From: DUZB01 sp964407525 | GTDB lineage: Bacteria > Desulfobacterota > DSM-4660 > Desulfatiglandales > Desulfatiglandaceae | Reading direction: 5' to 3' | Length of the DNA: 20,109 bases | Assembly: GCA_964407525.1 (NCBI GenBank) | Contig: CAYOWC010000060.1 | Coordinates: 1 to 20,109 of the forward strand | Shown here: positions 7,049-14,431 of the stretch, piece after piece | Position numbering within the stretch: position 1 is the first letter of the stretch | How the letters are laid out: each line of letters starts with the position of its first letter | Position numbers and translations under genes: made by a program | The notes under the pieces: model-generated | Told to the model about the DNA's origin: nothing | What the model saw: only the letters and a program-made list of their open reading frames with translations | Database searches by the model: none

Positions 7049-7213
7049 AATAAATACGAAAATCCTTGCCACTTTGGGATTCTTATCTTTTGAAGGAAAA
7101 GCAAACGGCGTATTTTTCAGTTGTTTCTTTCGGTGTGAAAGTGAGGAACACGTCGTTCATTTAAGCATCAAAGGTATGCATGGTTCGTTGAATTTGCAAA
7201 GACCTATTGATCC

Positions 7214-7242
7214 TTGACCGGTAATTGGAAGTGTGTGATATT
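7214..7242 (+). promoter_or_regulatory. possible promoter for the unknown gene at 7569
   Basis: TTGACC (7214-7219), a 17-bp spacer and GATATT (7237-7242). It would give a leader of about 170 nt once the false gap is removed. The -10 box is weak. The rest of the 590-bp gene-free stretch 6982-7568 holds only the REP-like palindrome and the N gap. Confidence 0.25.
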
Positions 7243-7335
7243 GCGGTGTGTAACGATGTTTGTAATTTCTCATCTTCTCTAGTGTCGTGTCATATATCAA
7301 GTGTCTGACATTAAAGAAAGTGAAGTATCACCTAT

Positions 7336-7362
7336 GTCATTCCGGGTCAAGCCCGGAATGAC
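7336..7362. repeat. REP-like palindrome
   Basis: GTCATTCCGGG (7336-7346), loop TCAAG, CCCGGAATGAC (7352-7362): an 11-bp perfect stem. The wording is that of a widespread extragenic palindrome. Most of it recurs at 7494-7515 only because the flank of the N gap is duplicated. Confidence 0.75.
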
Positions 7363-7393
7363 GGAATTTTTACGATATTATATATATGACAGA

Positions 7394-7493
7394 NNNNNNN
7401 NNNNNNNNNNNNNNNNNNNNNNNNNNNNNNNNNNNNNNNNNNNNNNNNNNNNNNNNNNNNNNNNNNNNNNNNNNNNNNNNNNNNNNNNNNNNN
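7394..7493. other. 100-N scaffold gap, probably spurious
   Basis: The 55 bp before the gap (7339-7393) are repeated exactly after it (7494-7548), as at the other gap in this window. The likely true sequence joins 7393 directly to 7549. Confidence 0.85.
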
Positions 7494-7568
7494 ATTCCGG
7501 GTCAAGCCCGGAATGACGGAATTTTTACGATATTATATATATGACAGAGCCCTAAGCAGGAGAACGGT

Positions 7569-7919
7569 ATGACAGATATGCCCGGCGATGTGCAAGGTGA
7601 AGAAAACACCATAGGCACGATAGAAAATAGAATAAATCCTTCCCAGAATGTGGACATAAAATACCTCCGGGAGGAAAATGCTTTTTTGACTTCCGGTATT
7701 TATACCCATTTTCTTGAAAAAGAGATCCTGATCCCCGTCCACATGGTGCTGACGGATTTTCAGCTTGTGGGCGCTATCATTTCTGCTGTCCTCGAAAAAA
7801 TATCCATTGCTGCTGAGAAAGATGGTCGGTTCGACTATGCTCCTACATTCGAGGTGTTGGATAAACAATATCTGTTCCAGGAATACGGAGAGTACATGAA
7901 GTTGTCATTTGCTCCGTAA
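7569..7919 (+). CDS. unknown protein, 116 residues
   Basis: I do not recognise this protein. It appears soluble and acidic (pI estimated low from composition), with no Cys, no signal peptide and no membrane helix. The middle part (FLTSGIYTHFLEKEILIPVHMVLTDFQLVGAIISAVLEKISIAA) looks mostly helical, and the C-terminus is aromatic (YLFQEYGEYMKLSF). AGCAGGAG about 6 bases before the ATG supports translation. An overlapping minus-strand frame of 111 codons (7533-7868) lacks such support. It stands alone between repeat-rich spacers, so context gives no clue to function. Confidence 0.65.
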   Translation: MTDMPGDVQGEENTIGTIENRINPSQNVDIKYLREENAFLTSGIYTHFLEKEILIPVHMVLTDFQLVGAIISAVLEKISIAAEKDGRFDYAPTFEVLDKQYLFQEYGEYMKLSFAP

Positions 7920-7944
7920 CGGGAAGTCTATGAATATTTGTAAC

Positions 7945-8119
7945 CTGAAAGTTGCAGTCAGCTTTTAGCTATTAGCCGTTAGCTTAAAGGGTTCAAACAT
8001 TTGAATGCCTTCTTACTATATTGAAACCTTCATTCTTTGATGGCAACCTAATGCAACTGTAAAAAAGCGATATGGTGCTGCTAATCGCTAACGGCTAATC
8101 GCTAATTGCAGCTTTTCGG
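7945..8119. repeat. dispersed repeat, copy 2 (partner at 1607-1782), with two 7-bp-period arms
   Basis: The left arm has four contiguous 7-mers at 7956-7983 (AGTCAGC, TTTTAGC, TATTAGC, CGTTAGC). The right arm has four at 8080-8107 (GCTAATC, GCTAACG, GCTAATC, GCTAATT) in the opposite sense, so the arms can pair over about 35 bp with mismatches. The spacer is AT-rich and noncoding. The element fills nearly the whole gap between the unknown gene and the hydrolase gene. Confidence 0.6.
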
Positions 8120-8145
8120 GTGTAAACAAACAAAGGGGCAATGTG

Positions 8146-8772
8146 ATGGAAGAACAGATTTTTTTTCATTCCGGCGACGTCAAGATAGAAGGATTATTAG
8201 ACTTGCGTGACGGGGAAAAGGCCGTTGCAGTAACGCATCCCCATCCCCTGTACGGCGGCAATATGCAAAGTAATGTGGTTGAGTCCGTACTCAATGCGTA
8301 TGGCAGGAATGGATATACTACCCTGCGTTTCAATTTCAGGGGGGCAGGTGTCAGTGAAGGCGTTCATGAAAACGGGATTGGCGAAAGGGAGGATGTGAGG
8401 GCCGCCCTCGATTTCCTTCGTGAGCGTGGAAAATCGGCTATTGACCTGGCTGGGTATTCCTTCGGGGCATGGGTGAATGCGCAGGCCATTGACGACAAGA
8501 TTGAAATTGACAGGATGATCATGGTTTCTCCCCCTGTTCATTTCATGGATTTCTCTTCAGTAGACCATTGTCCGGGCCTCAGGATGGTTGTTACTGGTTC
8601 CAGGGATGATATTGCACCTCCGGACATGATTGCAGAAATCCTGCCCCGTTGGAACAGGCAAGCCGTGTTGCGGATTATAGAGGGCGCCGATCATTTCTAC
8701 CTGAATCAGACAGATGAAATTGAACGGATTATAGGGGATTTTCTTGGGCATAGAGGTACGGTACATGGATAA
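8146..8772 (+). CDS. alpha/beta hydrolase (COG2945-like)
   Basis: A 208-residue cytosolic alpha/beta-hydrolase fold protein. The family signature HPHPLYGGNM near residue 31 and RFNFRGAGVSEG (61-72) are clear. The nucleophile elbow is GYSFG with Ser105. The probable acid is in GSRDD (Asp154 or 155) and the catalytic His is His183 (GADHFY). This family is annotated only as predicted hydrolase or esterase, and its substrate is unknown. ATG 8146 is preferred over GTG 8143 because AGGGG (8134-8138) is 7 bases from it. The gene end overlaps the start of manA by 8 bp, so the two are translationally coupled. Confidence 0.85.
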   Translation: MEEQIFFHSGDVKIEGLLDLRDGEKAVAVTHPHPLYGGNMQSNVVESVLNAYGRNGYTTLRFNFRGAGVSEGVHENGIGEREDVRAALDFLRERGKSAIDLAGYSFGAWVNAQAIDDKIEIDRMIMVSPPVHFMDFSSVDHCPGLRMVVTGSRDDIAPPDMIAEILPRWNRQAVLRIIEGADHFYLNQTDEIERIIGDFLGHRGTVHG

Positions 8773-9964
8773 AATTTCATTCCTCAAAAATCCGGTGCAG
8801 GAATATGAATGGGGTTCGAGGACGGTTCTTCAATCTCTCCTGAAAATGCCTGTTCCCGGGGCAAAGCCTGCTGCAGAGCTGTGGATGGGCGTTCATCCCA
8901 AGGGACCTTCGGAAGTCCTCATAGATGGAGAATGGTTGCCTCTCACGGATGTGATAAAAAATAACCCGGAATCGGTTCTTGGAAAAGCGGTTGCGGAACG
9001 GTTTCAAAACCAGCTGCCCTTTCTATTTAAGGTATTGGCTGCCGATCGCCCTCTATCGATCCAGGTTCATCCTGATCTGGTGCAGGCAGAAGAGGGCTAC
9101 GCAAAAGAAAATAAACTGGGTATTTCCTTGACTGCCGCGGAAAGAAATTACCGGGATTCAAACCACAAGCCTGAGGCCTTATGCGCTGTTACACCATTTG
9201 AAGCCTTGAAAGGATTTCGGAAAGTTGAAGAAATCATTGCTCTGATGGAAACAGTTTGTATGCCGGAACTTCAAGACCTGCTGGACCTCCTGAAGAAAAG
9301 GCCAAACTCCGAGGGGGTAAAGGACTTTTTCAGTGGTCTCCTCCAGGTGAGTGGGGAGGAAAAAGCGAAGGTCATTCATAGGGCGGTCGGGCGTGCTGAA
9401 CGGTATCTGGATCGGGACAGGGCTTTTTATTGGATGGTTGAACTGAGCAAGGAGTATCCTGGCGATACGGGACTTTTCTCTCCCTTGATTTTCAACCTGC
9501 TGACTTTGCAGCCCGGCCAGGCGATCTATATTCCTGCAGGTGAACTCCATGGCTACCTGAAAGGTGTTGGCATTGAGTTGATGGCAAATTCCGACAATGT
9601 GCTCCGGGGGGGCCTTACGCCTAAACATGTGGATGTGCCGGAATTGCTAAAAATCGTTAATTTTGATCCAGGTCCGCCTTTGCTCATAAGTCCGGAAGAC
9701 AGGGGAAACGGCGAGCGCATTTACCCTACACCAGCGGAAGAATTTCAGTTATCTGAAATATTGGTGCGTGAGGAAAGTACCTTTGTGAGCGCAGTGGATC
9801 GAAATGTGGAGATTTTGATCTGTATGGATGGGGAGGCACGCATGGAAAACAGGGCAGGGGATCTTTCCTTGCAGGTGGTTTCGGGTGAATCCGTTATAAT
9901 CCCTGCCTGTGCCGAGCCATACCGGATTCAAGGGAATGCAGAATTTTTTAAGGCAACGGTGTAA
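8765..9964 (+). CDS. manA: mannose-6-phosphate isomerase, type I
   Basis: It interconverts mannose 6-phosphate and fructose 6-phosphate, feeding GDP-mannose and surface polysaccharide synthesis or mannose use. At 399 residues it matches the zinc-dependent type I family. Zinc ligands are Gln100 and His102 (LSIQVHPD), Glu137 (NHKPEAL) and His262 (GELHGYLKG). The catalytic-site segment LRGGLTPKHVD (280-290) is intact. The start ATG at 8765 has GAGG 8 bases upstream. The frame is open further back to a TTG at 8744, but that part lies within the hydrolase gene. It is co-transcribed with the upstream alpha/beta hydrolase, an unusual partner. Confidence 0.93.
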   Translation: MDKISFLKNPVQEYEWGSRTVLQSLLKMPVPGAKPAAELWMGVHPKGPSEVLIDGEWLPLTDVIKNNPESVLGKAVAERFQNQLPFLFKVLAADRPLSIQVHPDLVQAEEGYAKENKLGISLTAAERNYRDSNHKPEALCAVTPFEALKGFRKVEEIIALMETVCMPELQDLLDLLKKRPNSEGVKDFFSGLLQVSGEEKAKVIHRAVGRAERYLDRDRAFYWMVELSKEYPGDTGLFSPLIFNLLTLQPGQAIYIPAGELHGYLKGVGIELMANSDNVLRGGLTPKHVDVPELLKIVNFDPGPPLLISPEDRGNGERIYPTPAEEFQLSEILVREESTFVSAVDRNVEILICMDGEARMENRAGDLSLQVVSGESVIIPACAEPYRIQGNAEFFKATV

Positions 9965-10088
9965 TCAGGTGAATCGGGCAGGAAGTGAAGGGTCGCTGAG
10001 TTATCAGGCACTCGGAGTCTTTATTGGGTCACCGCGGATTTGCGCAATACGCAAGTTTGGTTCCAGATATGCCTTGCTCAGACAATAA

Positions 10089-10109
10089 GGTGTCAGGTTT
10101 CAGGTGTCT
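10089..10109. repeat. short 7-bp tandem array (GGTKTCA family)
   Basis: Three contiguous 7-mers: GGTGTCA, GGTTTCA, GGTGTCT. It is noncoding and lies between the convergent manA and the oxidoreductase operon. Confidence 0.6.
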
Positions 10110-10146
10110 GGAAAAAACAAAGAAGGTTGGGAAGAATCCAGAAAAG

Positions 10147-10214
10147 AGAAGTCAGAAGCCGGAATGAAAAAAGAAAAACTTTTTTCTGACTTCTGACTTC
10201 TGACTCCTGAATTC
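10147..10214. terminator. long palindrome with 7-bp-period arm between convergent genes, possible bidirectional terminator
   Basis: The outer arms AGAAGTCAGAAG (10147-10158) and CTTCTGACTTCT (10190-10201) pair perfectly. The inner arms GAAAAAAG (10166-10173) and CTTTTTTC (10179-10186) also pair. The right side is a 7-bp array: TGACTTC, TGACTTC, TGACTCC, TGAATTC (10187-10214). Lying between manA (+) and the gamma-subunit gene (-), it probably ends both transcripts, although the T runs sit inside the stem and not after it. Confidence 0.45.
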
Positions 10215-10232
10215 TATTTCTTTAATGTCCGT

Positions 10233-10772
10233 CTACGCCTTGGCTATGAAATCAAATCCGCGCTCAATGGCTTTTTGATTCAATTCAAAAAACTTATCTT
10301 TTCCTTTGAGAGCCGCCTGCATACCGTTGCAGGTTTCCTCAAGGTTCAACATGCCTTTTTTCGCGCAGACCGCGCCGATCATAACCATATTGCCTCCCCT
10401 TGCATTTCCAGCTTCCATGGCCAGTTCCAGCGTGGGGACCTGAATTGCTTCAACATCGGTCCGGGAAGGGGTTTCCTCAAAAAGCGAAGAGTTGAGGAAT
10501 ATGGTTCCTCCTTCGCTAACCGTGGGTTCAAACTTTTCAAGGGATGGAAAGTTCATGGCCACGAGAATCTCCGGATTAGAAGCCACCGGAGACGCGATTT
10601 TTTTGTCAGACACGGTTACTGTGCAGTTTGCTGTTCCTCCCCGCATTTCAGCGCCATATGAAGGAAAGTATGTTACATCCAGTCCTTTGTGCATGGCTCC
10701 GTGGCTCAGGACATAGCCCATTAATAAAACACCCTGGCCGCCGAAACCTGCGAAAGTTGTTCGGATAATCAT
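10233..10772 (-). CDS. korC: 2-oxoacid:ferredoxin oxidoreductase, gamma subunit
   Basis: The 179-residue gamma domain of an anaerobic CoA-dependent 2-oxoacid:ferredoxin oxidoreductase. The characteristic GFGGQGV motif lies at residues 9-15, followed by SYGAEMRGGTANCTV, both typical of the family. The domain is thought to shape the CoA site and the subunit interface. The start codon overlaps the stop of the beta gene (ATGA), and AGGAC precedes it. It is the last gene of the four-gene operon. The symbol follows the Kor naming. Whether the substrate is 2-oxoglutarate or branched-chain 2-oxoacids cannot be decided from the sequence alone. Confidence 0.88.
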   Translation of the reverse strand: MIIRTTFAGFGGQGVLLMGYVLSHGAMHKGLDVTYFPSYGAEMRGGTANCTVTVSDKKIASPVASNPEILVAMNFPSLEKFEPTVSEGGTIFLNSSLFEETPSRTDVEAIQVPTLELAMEAGNARGGNMVMIGAVCAKKGMLNLEETCNGMQAALKGKDKFFELNQKAIERGFDFIAKA

Positions 10773-11542
10773 TTTTTGTCCTCGTATCCGGTGCTATCCT
10801 TGATAACGCCGAGTGGAAAAGTCTTGACCATTTCTTCGTTAACCCATGTCCAGGCGTCCTTTGGAGAAACCTTCCAGTTCGTTGGACAGGGAGACAGGAG
10901 TTCTACTATGCCAAACCCCAGGTCATCTAACTGGCACTGGAACGCCTTCCTGATCGCCTTTTTTGCCTTTCGGATCTGCTTGACCGTAGTCAACGCACAC
11001 CGTTCAGCAAAGACCACGCCGTCGCTGACCGCCAGCATACTGGAGATGTCCAGGGGGTTTCCGTGAAGCTTCTGATCACGACCTCCCGGGGCTGTTGTGG
11101 CGTACTGACCCAGGGTGGTTGTAGGAGCCATCTGGCCTCCGGTCATTCCGTATATGGCGTTATTGATGAATATGGTGGTAATTCGCTCGCCACGGTTGGC
11201 CGCATGGATGGTTTCCGCTGCGCCGATGGCTGCCAGGTCACCGTCGCCCTGGTAGGTCAGGACGAACTTGTCCGGGTGCACCCTTTTAATGCCGGACGCA
11301 ACTGCCAGAGCCCTTCCATGAGGGGCTTCAACCATGTCAAAATTAAAATAATTGTAGGCCAGTACGGAACAGCCTACGGGTGGGACGCCGATAGTTTTCT
11401 CTCTGAGGCCCATTTCGTCAAGACACTCGGCAACAAGACGGTGCGCGACGGAGTGCCCGCATCCGGGACAATAATGGGTTGGGTTATGTTTTAGAGACTC
11501 TGGCCAGCCAAAGATCTTTTCGTAATTGGTTTCTGCGCTCAT
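10769..11542 (-). CDS. korB: 2-oxoacid:ferredoxin oxidoreductase, beta subunit (TPP-binding)
   Basis: The 257-residue catalytic subunit that binds thiamine diphosphate. HYCPGCGHS near residue 22 is the usual N-terminal Cys motif of this subunit. The TPP/Mg site reads GDGDLAAIG...NNAIYGMTGGQ, with GDGD and the downstream NNxxYGMTGGQ of the family. There is no extra C-terminal ferredoxin domain, so electrons leave through the separate delta subunit. GGAGG lies 8 bases upstream, and the ATG overlaps the alpha-gene stop as ATGA, giving coupled translation. Confidence 0.92.
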   Translation of the reverse strand: MSAETNYEKIFGWPESLKHNPTHYCPGCGHSVAHRLVAECLDEMGLREKTIGVPPVGCSVLAYNYFNFDMVEAPHGRALAVASGIKRVHPDKFVLTYQGDGDLAAIGAAETIHAANRGERITTIFINNAIYGMTGGQMAPTTTLGQYATTAPGGRDQKLHGNPLDISSMLAVSDGVVFAERCALTTVKQIRKAKKAIRKAFQCQLDDLGFGIVELLSPCPTNWKVSPKDAWTWVNEEMVKTFPLGVIKDSTGYEDKK

Positions 11543-12615
11543 ACTTCAATCCTCCGTCCCACTTTTCCGTCGCCCTTTGCAACCGAACGGAGAAATTCGG
11601 CCACTTGGGCCGGGGTGGGAATTATTCCTCCCGGCAGACCGTGAAAATAGATTTCCGATCTTTCGCCCACTGAGAGGATGACATCTTCTACCATCTGCCC
11701 GAGACTCATTTCAAAAACGGCAATCTTGGGGACCTTTTTTGAAAGCTCCCGCAAAGCGGGCGTGGGATAGGGCCATAATGTAATAGGCCGGAACAGAGCC
11801 ACGTTTATCCCTTCCGCCTTGACTTCTTCAATGGCACTCTCAGCAATACGTGCTGCCGTGCCGTAGGCAACGATTACGATCTCTGCATCTTCATCATACT
11901 TGGTTTCCCAACGAAGTTCTTCGGCTGTTATCGTGTTATATTTTTTCTCGAGATGCAGATTGTGCTCATAGAGTTGACCCTGGCCTAGGAGCATGGAGAA
12001 AAGAGCCCTGGGCTCACGTCCTTTGCATCCATCCACTATCCAGTCCTTTTTGGGTAATGTATCCAAATCGATAAAGTCTGGAAAAATAACCGGTTCCATG
12101 ACCTGCCCCATCAGGCCGTCGCCAAGGAGCATCACCGGAGTGCGATATTTGTCGGCCAGATCAAAGGCTACAAAAGTCAGATCAACCAGCTCTTGGCCCC
12201 CTGAGGGCGCTAAAACCGGAGTGCGGTAATCACCGTGAGCGCCGCCTCTTGTTGCCTGGAAATAGTCGGCTGCGGAAGGCGAAATATTCCCGAGACCCGG
12301 CCCTCCCCTCATCATGTTGATAATAACGGCCGGCAGTTCCGTCCCGGCCATGTAGGATATTCCCTCCTGTTTGAGTGATATCCCCGGGGATGAGGAAGAT
12401 GTCATGGTTCGGCCGCCTGCTGCGGATGCGCCTAACACCATGTTTATGGAGGCCACTTCACTTTCCCCCTGAATAAAAGCGCCGCCCACGTCTAACATGC
12501 GGGAGGAGAGGTATTCAGGAAGTTCGTTTTGCGGGGTAATGGGATAGCCAAAATAATAACGGCATCCAGCGCGTACCGCCGCTTCTCCCACTGTTTGGGA
12601 ACCGTTCATTAACAT
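11539..12615 (-). CDS. korA: 2-oxoacid:ferredoxin oxidoreductase, alpha subunit
   Basis: A 358-residue subunit carrying the pyrimidine-binding domain and the C-terminal transketolase-like domain. The N-terminal motif YPITPQNEL (24-32) and the following GESEVASINMVLGASAAGGRTMTSSSSPG are hallmarks of KorA/VorB. I start at ATG 12615, four bases after the delta stop. The frame extends to a TTG at 12642, but this would overlap the ferredoxin gene by 23 bases and add residues absent from the usual MLMNG start. The enzyme oxidatively decarboxylates a 2-oxoacid to acyl-CoA and reduces ferredoxin. 2-Oxoglutarate is the likeliest substrate given the gene order, but 2-oxoisovalerate is possible. Confidence 0.9.
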   Translation of the reverse strand: MLMNGSQTVGEAAVRAGCRYYFGYPITPQNELPEYLSSRMLDVGGAFIQGESEVASINMVLGASAAGGRTMTSSSSPGISLKQEGISYMAGTELPAVIINMMRGGPGLGNISPSAADYFQATRGGAHGDYRTPVLAPSGGQELVDLTFVAFDLADKYRTPVMLLGDGLMGQVMEPVIFPDFIDLDTLPKKDWIVDGCKGREPRALFSMLLGQGQLYEHNLHLEKKYNTITAEELRWETKYDEDAEIVIVAYGTAARIAESAIEEVKAEGINVALFRPITLWPYPTPALRELSKKVPKIAVFEMSLGQMVEDVILSVGERSEIYFHGLPGGIIPTPAQVAEFLRSVAKGDGKVGRRIEV

Positions 12616-12619
12616 TTTT

Positions 12620-12856
12620 TCACTTGGCACGATACACCTCAATGGCTACTTCGGGGCATACGGTTGCGCACTGGGCACAGGCGATGCATCCTTTTTCGCC
12701 TTCAGAAACAGTTTCTTTAAATCGAGCGGGAGAGTAACCCTTTTTATTGAGTGTCTTATCCACTTCGATAACTCCGTTCGGACAAACTCCGATGCAAATG
12801 TGACATCCTTTGCACCATTCCCTGTCAATAACAATCTTACCTTTAGTCTTAGCCAT
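12620..12856 (-). CDS. korD: 2-oxoacid:ferredoxin oxidoreductase, delta subunit (2x4Fe-4S ferredoxin)
   Basis: A 78-residue ferredoxin-like subunit with two complete 4Fe-4S motifs: Cys15, 18, 21, 25 (CKGCHICIGVCP) and Cys57, 60, 63, 67 (CIACAQCATVCP). It passes electrons from the TPP-bearing beta subunit to soluble ferredoxin. It is the first gene of the operon, with a well-placed promoter about 90 bp upstream. The ribosome site is weak (CGGG 8-11 bases before ATG). Confidence 0.9.
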   Translation of the reverse strand: MAKTKGKIVIDREWCKGCHICIGVCPNGVIEVDKTLNKKGYSPARFKETVSEGEKGCIACAQCATVCPEVAIEVYRAK

Positions 12857-12946
12857 AAATTTAACCCGATTTCCCTAATAGATAAAGCCAATTGCACAAA
12901 CGCCATGGAAGACATTCATCCATAGCAGATTTCTGTAAACCAGAAG

Positions 12947-12975
12947 AATATATTTTTGAGATGCTGCTATGTCAA
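12947..12975 (-). promoter_or_regulatory. sigma-70-type promoter of the oxidoreductase operon
   Basis: On the minus strand: TTGACA (12970-12975), an exact 17-bp spacer, then TATATT (12947-12952). It lies about 90 bp upstream of the delta-subunit start codon. Confidence 0.65.
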
Positions 12976-12992
12976 GTATTTTTTGTTGGAAA

Positions 12993-13015
12993 AGGGGGAT
13001 CAATCAGATCCCCTT
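12993..13015. other. dyad upstream of the oxidoreductase promoter
   Basis: GGGGATC (12995-13001), loop AATCA, GATCCCC (13007-13013), with one or two further weak pairs on each side. It sits 18 bp upstream of the -35 box, so it cannot attenuate the operon. It may be an operator or the remnant of a terminator. The rest of the 359-bp gene-free stretch 12857-13215 holds the promoter above and a possible divergent one (TTGACA at 13113-13118). Confidence 0.35.
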
Positions 13016-13112
13016 CTTTGAAAACGCGAATTTGGAGGGTCGATACCATACCAAGTCGCAACTGGTAATAAATCGATTAAAAATGATAATTGCTGCCCAT
13101 CTATAATTTTCC

Positions 13113-13143
13113 TTGACAGATCCGATGCCGTTTATGATAAGAA
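13113..13143 (+). promoter_or_regulatory. possible promoter of the Hdr-like gene
   Basis: TTGACA (13113-13118) is followed by TATGAT after 14 bp (short) or GATAAG after 17 bp. The -35 box is exact and the -10 box is poor. The distance to the start codon is about 75 bp. Confidence 0.25.
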
Positions 13144-13215
13144 CAGCTGATAATTGTGTGGACTGTACGTATCATTGGGGCCTGTTCGACCAATTCAATA
13201 TAACCTGCAATTTTT

Positions 13216-14343
13216 ATGGTATTTACAATGCAACTTAGTCAGCATCAGATCGATTATTGTATGGAGTGTGGCGTCTGTACCGGGAGCTGCCCCGTCAGCC
13301 GTGTTCTTCCTTCTTTTTCTCCAAGACAGATGATTAAGGAGAACCTCAAAGAACCAGGGGATGATACCCCCTTGAACCCGGGTGTCTGGGCCTGCCTGAG
13401 CTGCGGCCGCTGTAGTGAAAGATGCCCCGTGGAAATAGACGTTCCTGAATTTATTCTGAATTTGAGGAAGAAGGCCAGAGATGCCGGGAACTTCCCGCTG
13501 GAAAGCCATCATGGTATTCTGCAATCCATAGTCGATATGCAGACAGGAGATGTTCAGCAGAAGCGTACCGCCTGGGCGGAAAAAGCGGGCAGTTTTTCAG
13601 AAAAAGGGGAGTTTTTCTACTTCGTTGGGTGCCTTCCCTATTACGAAGTAGTTTTCAGCTACCTGAATGTCTCTCCCCTTCAAAATGCGAAAGCTGTCCT
13701 TGGCATTTTGAACAAAATGGGAATTACCCCTGTAATCAGCAATGATGAGAGGTGCTGCGGGCATGACGCCCTCTGGAGTGGAAACGAAGCGACTTTTCGG
13801 AAGCTGGCAGAGCGTAATCTGGAGGCCATTGCATCTTCCGGTGCAAAAACGGTGCTTTTCAGTTGCCCTGAAGGATATACTACGTTTAAGAAGCATTATC
13901 CCAAAGTGTGCGGTGAGCTTCCTTTCGAGGTTCTGCATATGACGGAATTCCTCGCACGGGAACTGCCCGGGTCCGGTATTTCTTTCAAGCCATCGACGAA
14001 TGGGGCTCTTACCTATCACGATCCGTGCCGTTTGGGCAGGGGGGCGGGATTGTATGAACAGCCTCGAGAACTTCTCCATATGATTCCCGGGGGCAGCCTC
14101 ACAGAAATGGGGCGGAACAGGGAAAATGCGCTCTGCTGTGGAACCAGTGCGTGGATGGAGTGTTCCAGTTGTTCCAAAGAGATGCGCATCGAAAGACTGC
14201 AAGAGGCTGTTCAAACCGGGGCAACGACCCTTATTACTGCTTGCCCCAAATGCCAGATTCATTTCACCTGCGCTCGTGGAACAGCGGAAATGGATCTGGA
14301 AATCAAAGATATTTACAGCTACCTTTCGGAAAACATGGAATAG
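13216..14343 (+). CDS. HdrC/HdrB-fused iron-sulfur oxidoreductase (HdrD/GlpC-like)
   Basis: A 375-residue soluble protein. The N-terminus is an HdrC-like ferredoxin domain with two 4Fe-4S motifs (Cys15, 18, 21, 25 and Cys60, 63, 66, 70). Two CCG domains follow, as in HdrB/HdrD, GlpC and LldE. The second CCG set is complete: Cys271, Cys307-308, and Cys343-346 (CPKC). The first has Cys139 and Cys180-181 but ends in CPEG at 217-220, so one Cys is lost. A noncubane cluster is therefore expected only in the second domain. An additional CSSC lies at 316-319. Such proteins pass electrons between a quinone or flavoprotein and thiol/disulfide or organic acids. Met5 (13228) is an alternative start, and no clear ribosome site is seen for either. 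It ends at a strong terminator. Confidence 0.85.
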   Translation: MVFTMQLSQHQIDYCMECGVCTGSCPVSRVLPSFSPRQMIKENLKEPGDDTPLNPGVWACLSCGRCSERCPVEIDVPEFILNLRKKARDAGNFPLESHHGILQSIVDMQTGDVQQKRTAWAEKAGSFSEKGEFFYFVGCLPYYEVVFSYLNVSPLQNAKAVLGILNKMGITPVISNDERCCGHDALWSGNEATFRKLAERNLEAIASSGAKTVLFSCPEGYTTFKKHYPKVCGELPFEVLHMTEFLARELPGSGISFKPSTNGALTYHDPCRLGRGAGLYEQPRELLHMIPGGSLTEMGRNRENALCCGTSAWMECSSCSKEMRIERLQEAVQTGATTLITACPKCQIHFTCARGTAEMDLEIKDIYSYLSENME

Positions 14344-14365
14344 AGCTGATTCTTGAATACCCAAT

Positions 14366-14407
14366 AAAAAACCTTCCGCCGGTCAGACCGACGGAAGGTT
14401 TTTTTTA
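14366..14407. terminator. strong bidirectional intrinsic terminator
   Basis: The stem AACCTTCCGCCGGT (left, from 14369) pairs with ACCGACGGAAGGTT (to 14400) around a loop of about three bases, with one mismatch on the plus strand that becomes G-U on the minus strand. Eight T follow on the plus strand, and a run of A precedes it, giving a T run on the minus strand. It serves both the Hdr-like gene and the convergent GcvH-like gene. Confidence 0.92.
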
Positions 14408-14431
14408 CATGGCCGAAGTTTGTAATTTAAG

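Noticed and set aside
6867..7217. 116-codon plus-strand ORF across the regulator promoter
   Set aside because: It overlaps a near-consensus promoter and the start of a confident gene on the other strand, and its composition is not protein-like.
7301..7393. Short ORF reading MSFRVKPGMTEF into the N gap
   Set aside because: It is the translation of the REP-like palindrome, a well-known source of false small proteins, and it runs into Ns.
7533..7868. 111-codon minus-strand ORF overlapping the unknown gene
   Set aside because: The plus-strand frame has a good ribosome site and protein-like composition, whereas the minus-strand frame has neither.
8040..8056. TGGCA...TGCA resembling a sigma-54 promoter before the hydrolase gene
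   Set aside because: GG and GC are 9 bases apart where 10 are needed, the -12 box is poor, and the site is inside the dispersed repeat.
12993..13015. Attenuator for the oxidoreductase operon
   Set aside because: The dyad lies upstream of the likely -35 box, outside the transcript.
13597..14364. 255-codon minus-strand ORF opposite the Hdr-like gene
   Set aside because: It is a shadow of a gene with clear iron-sulfur motifs and has no recognisable domain itself.
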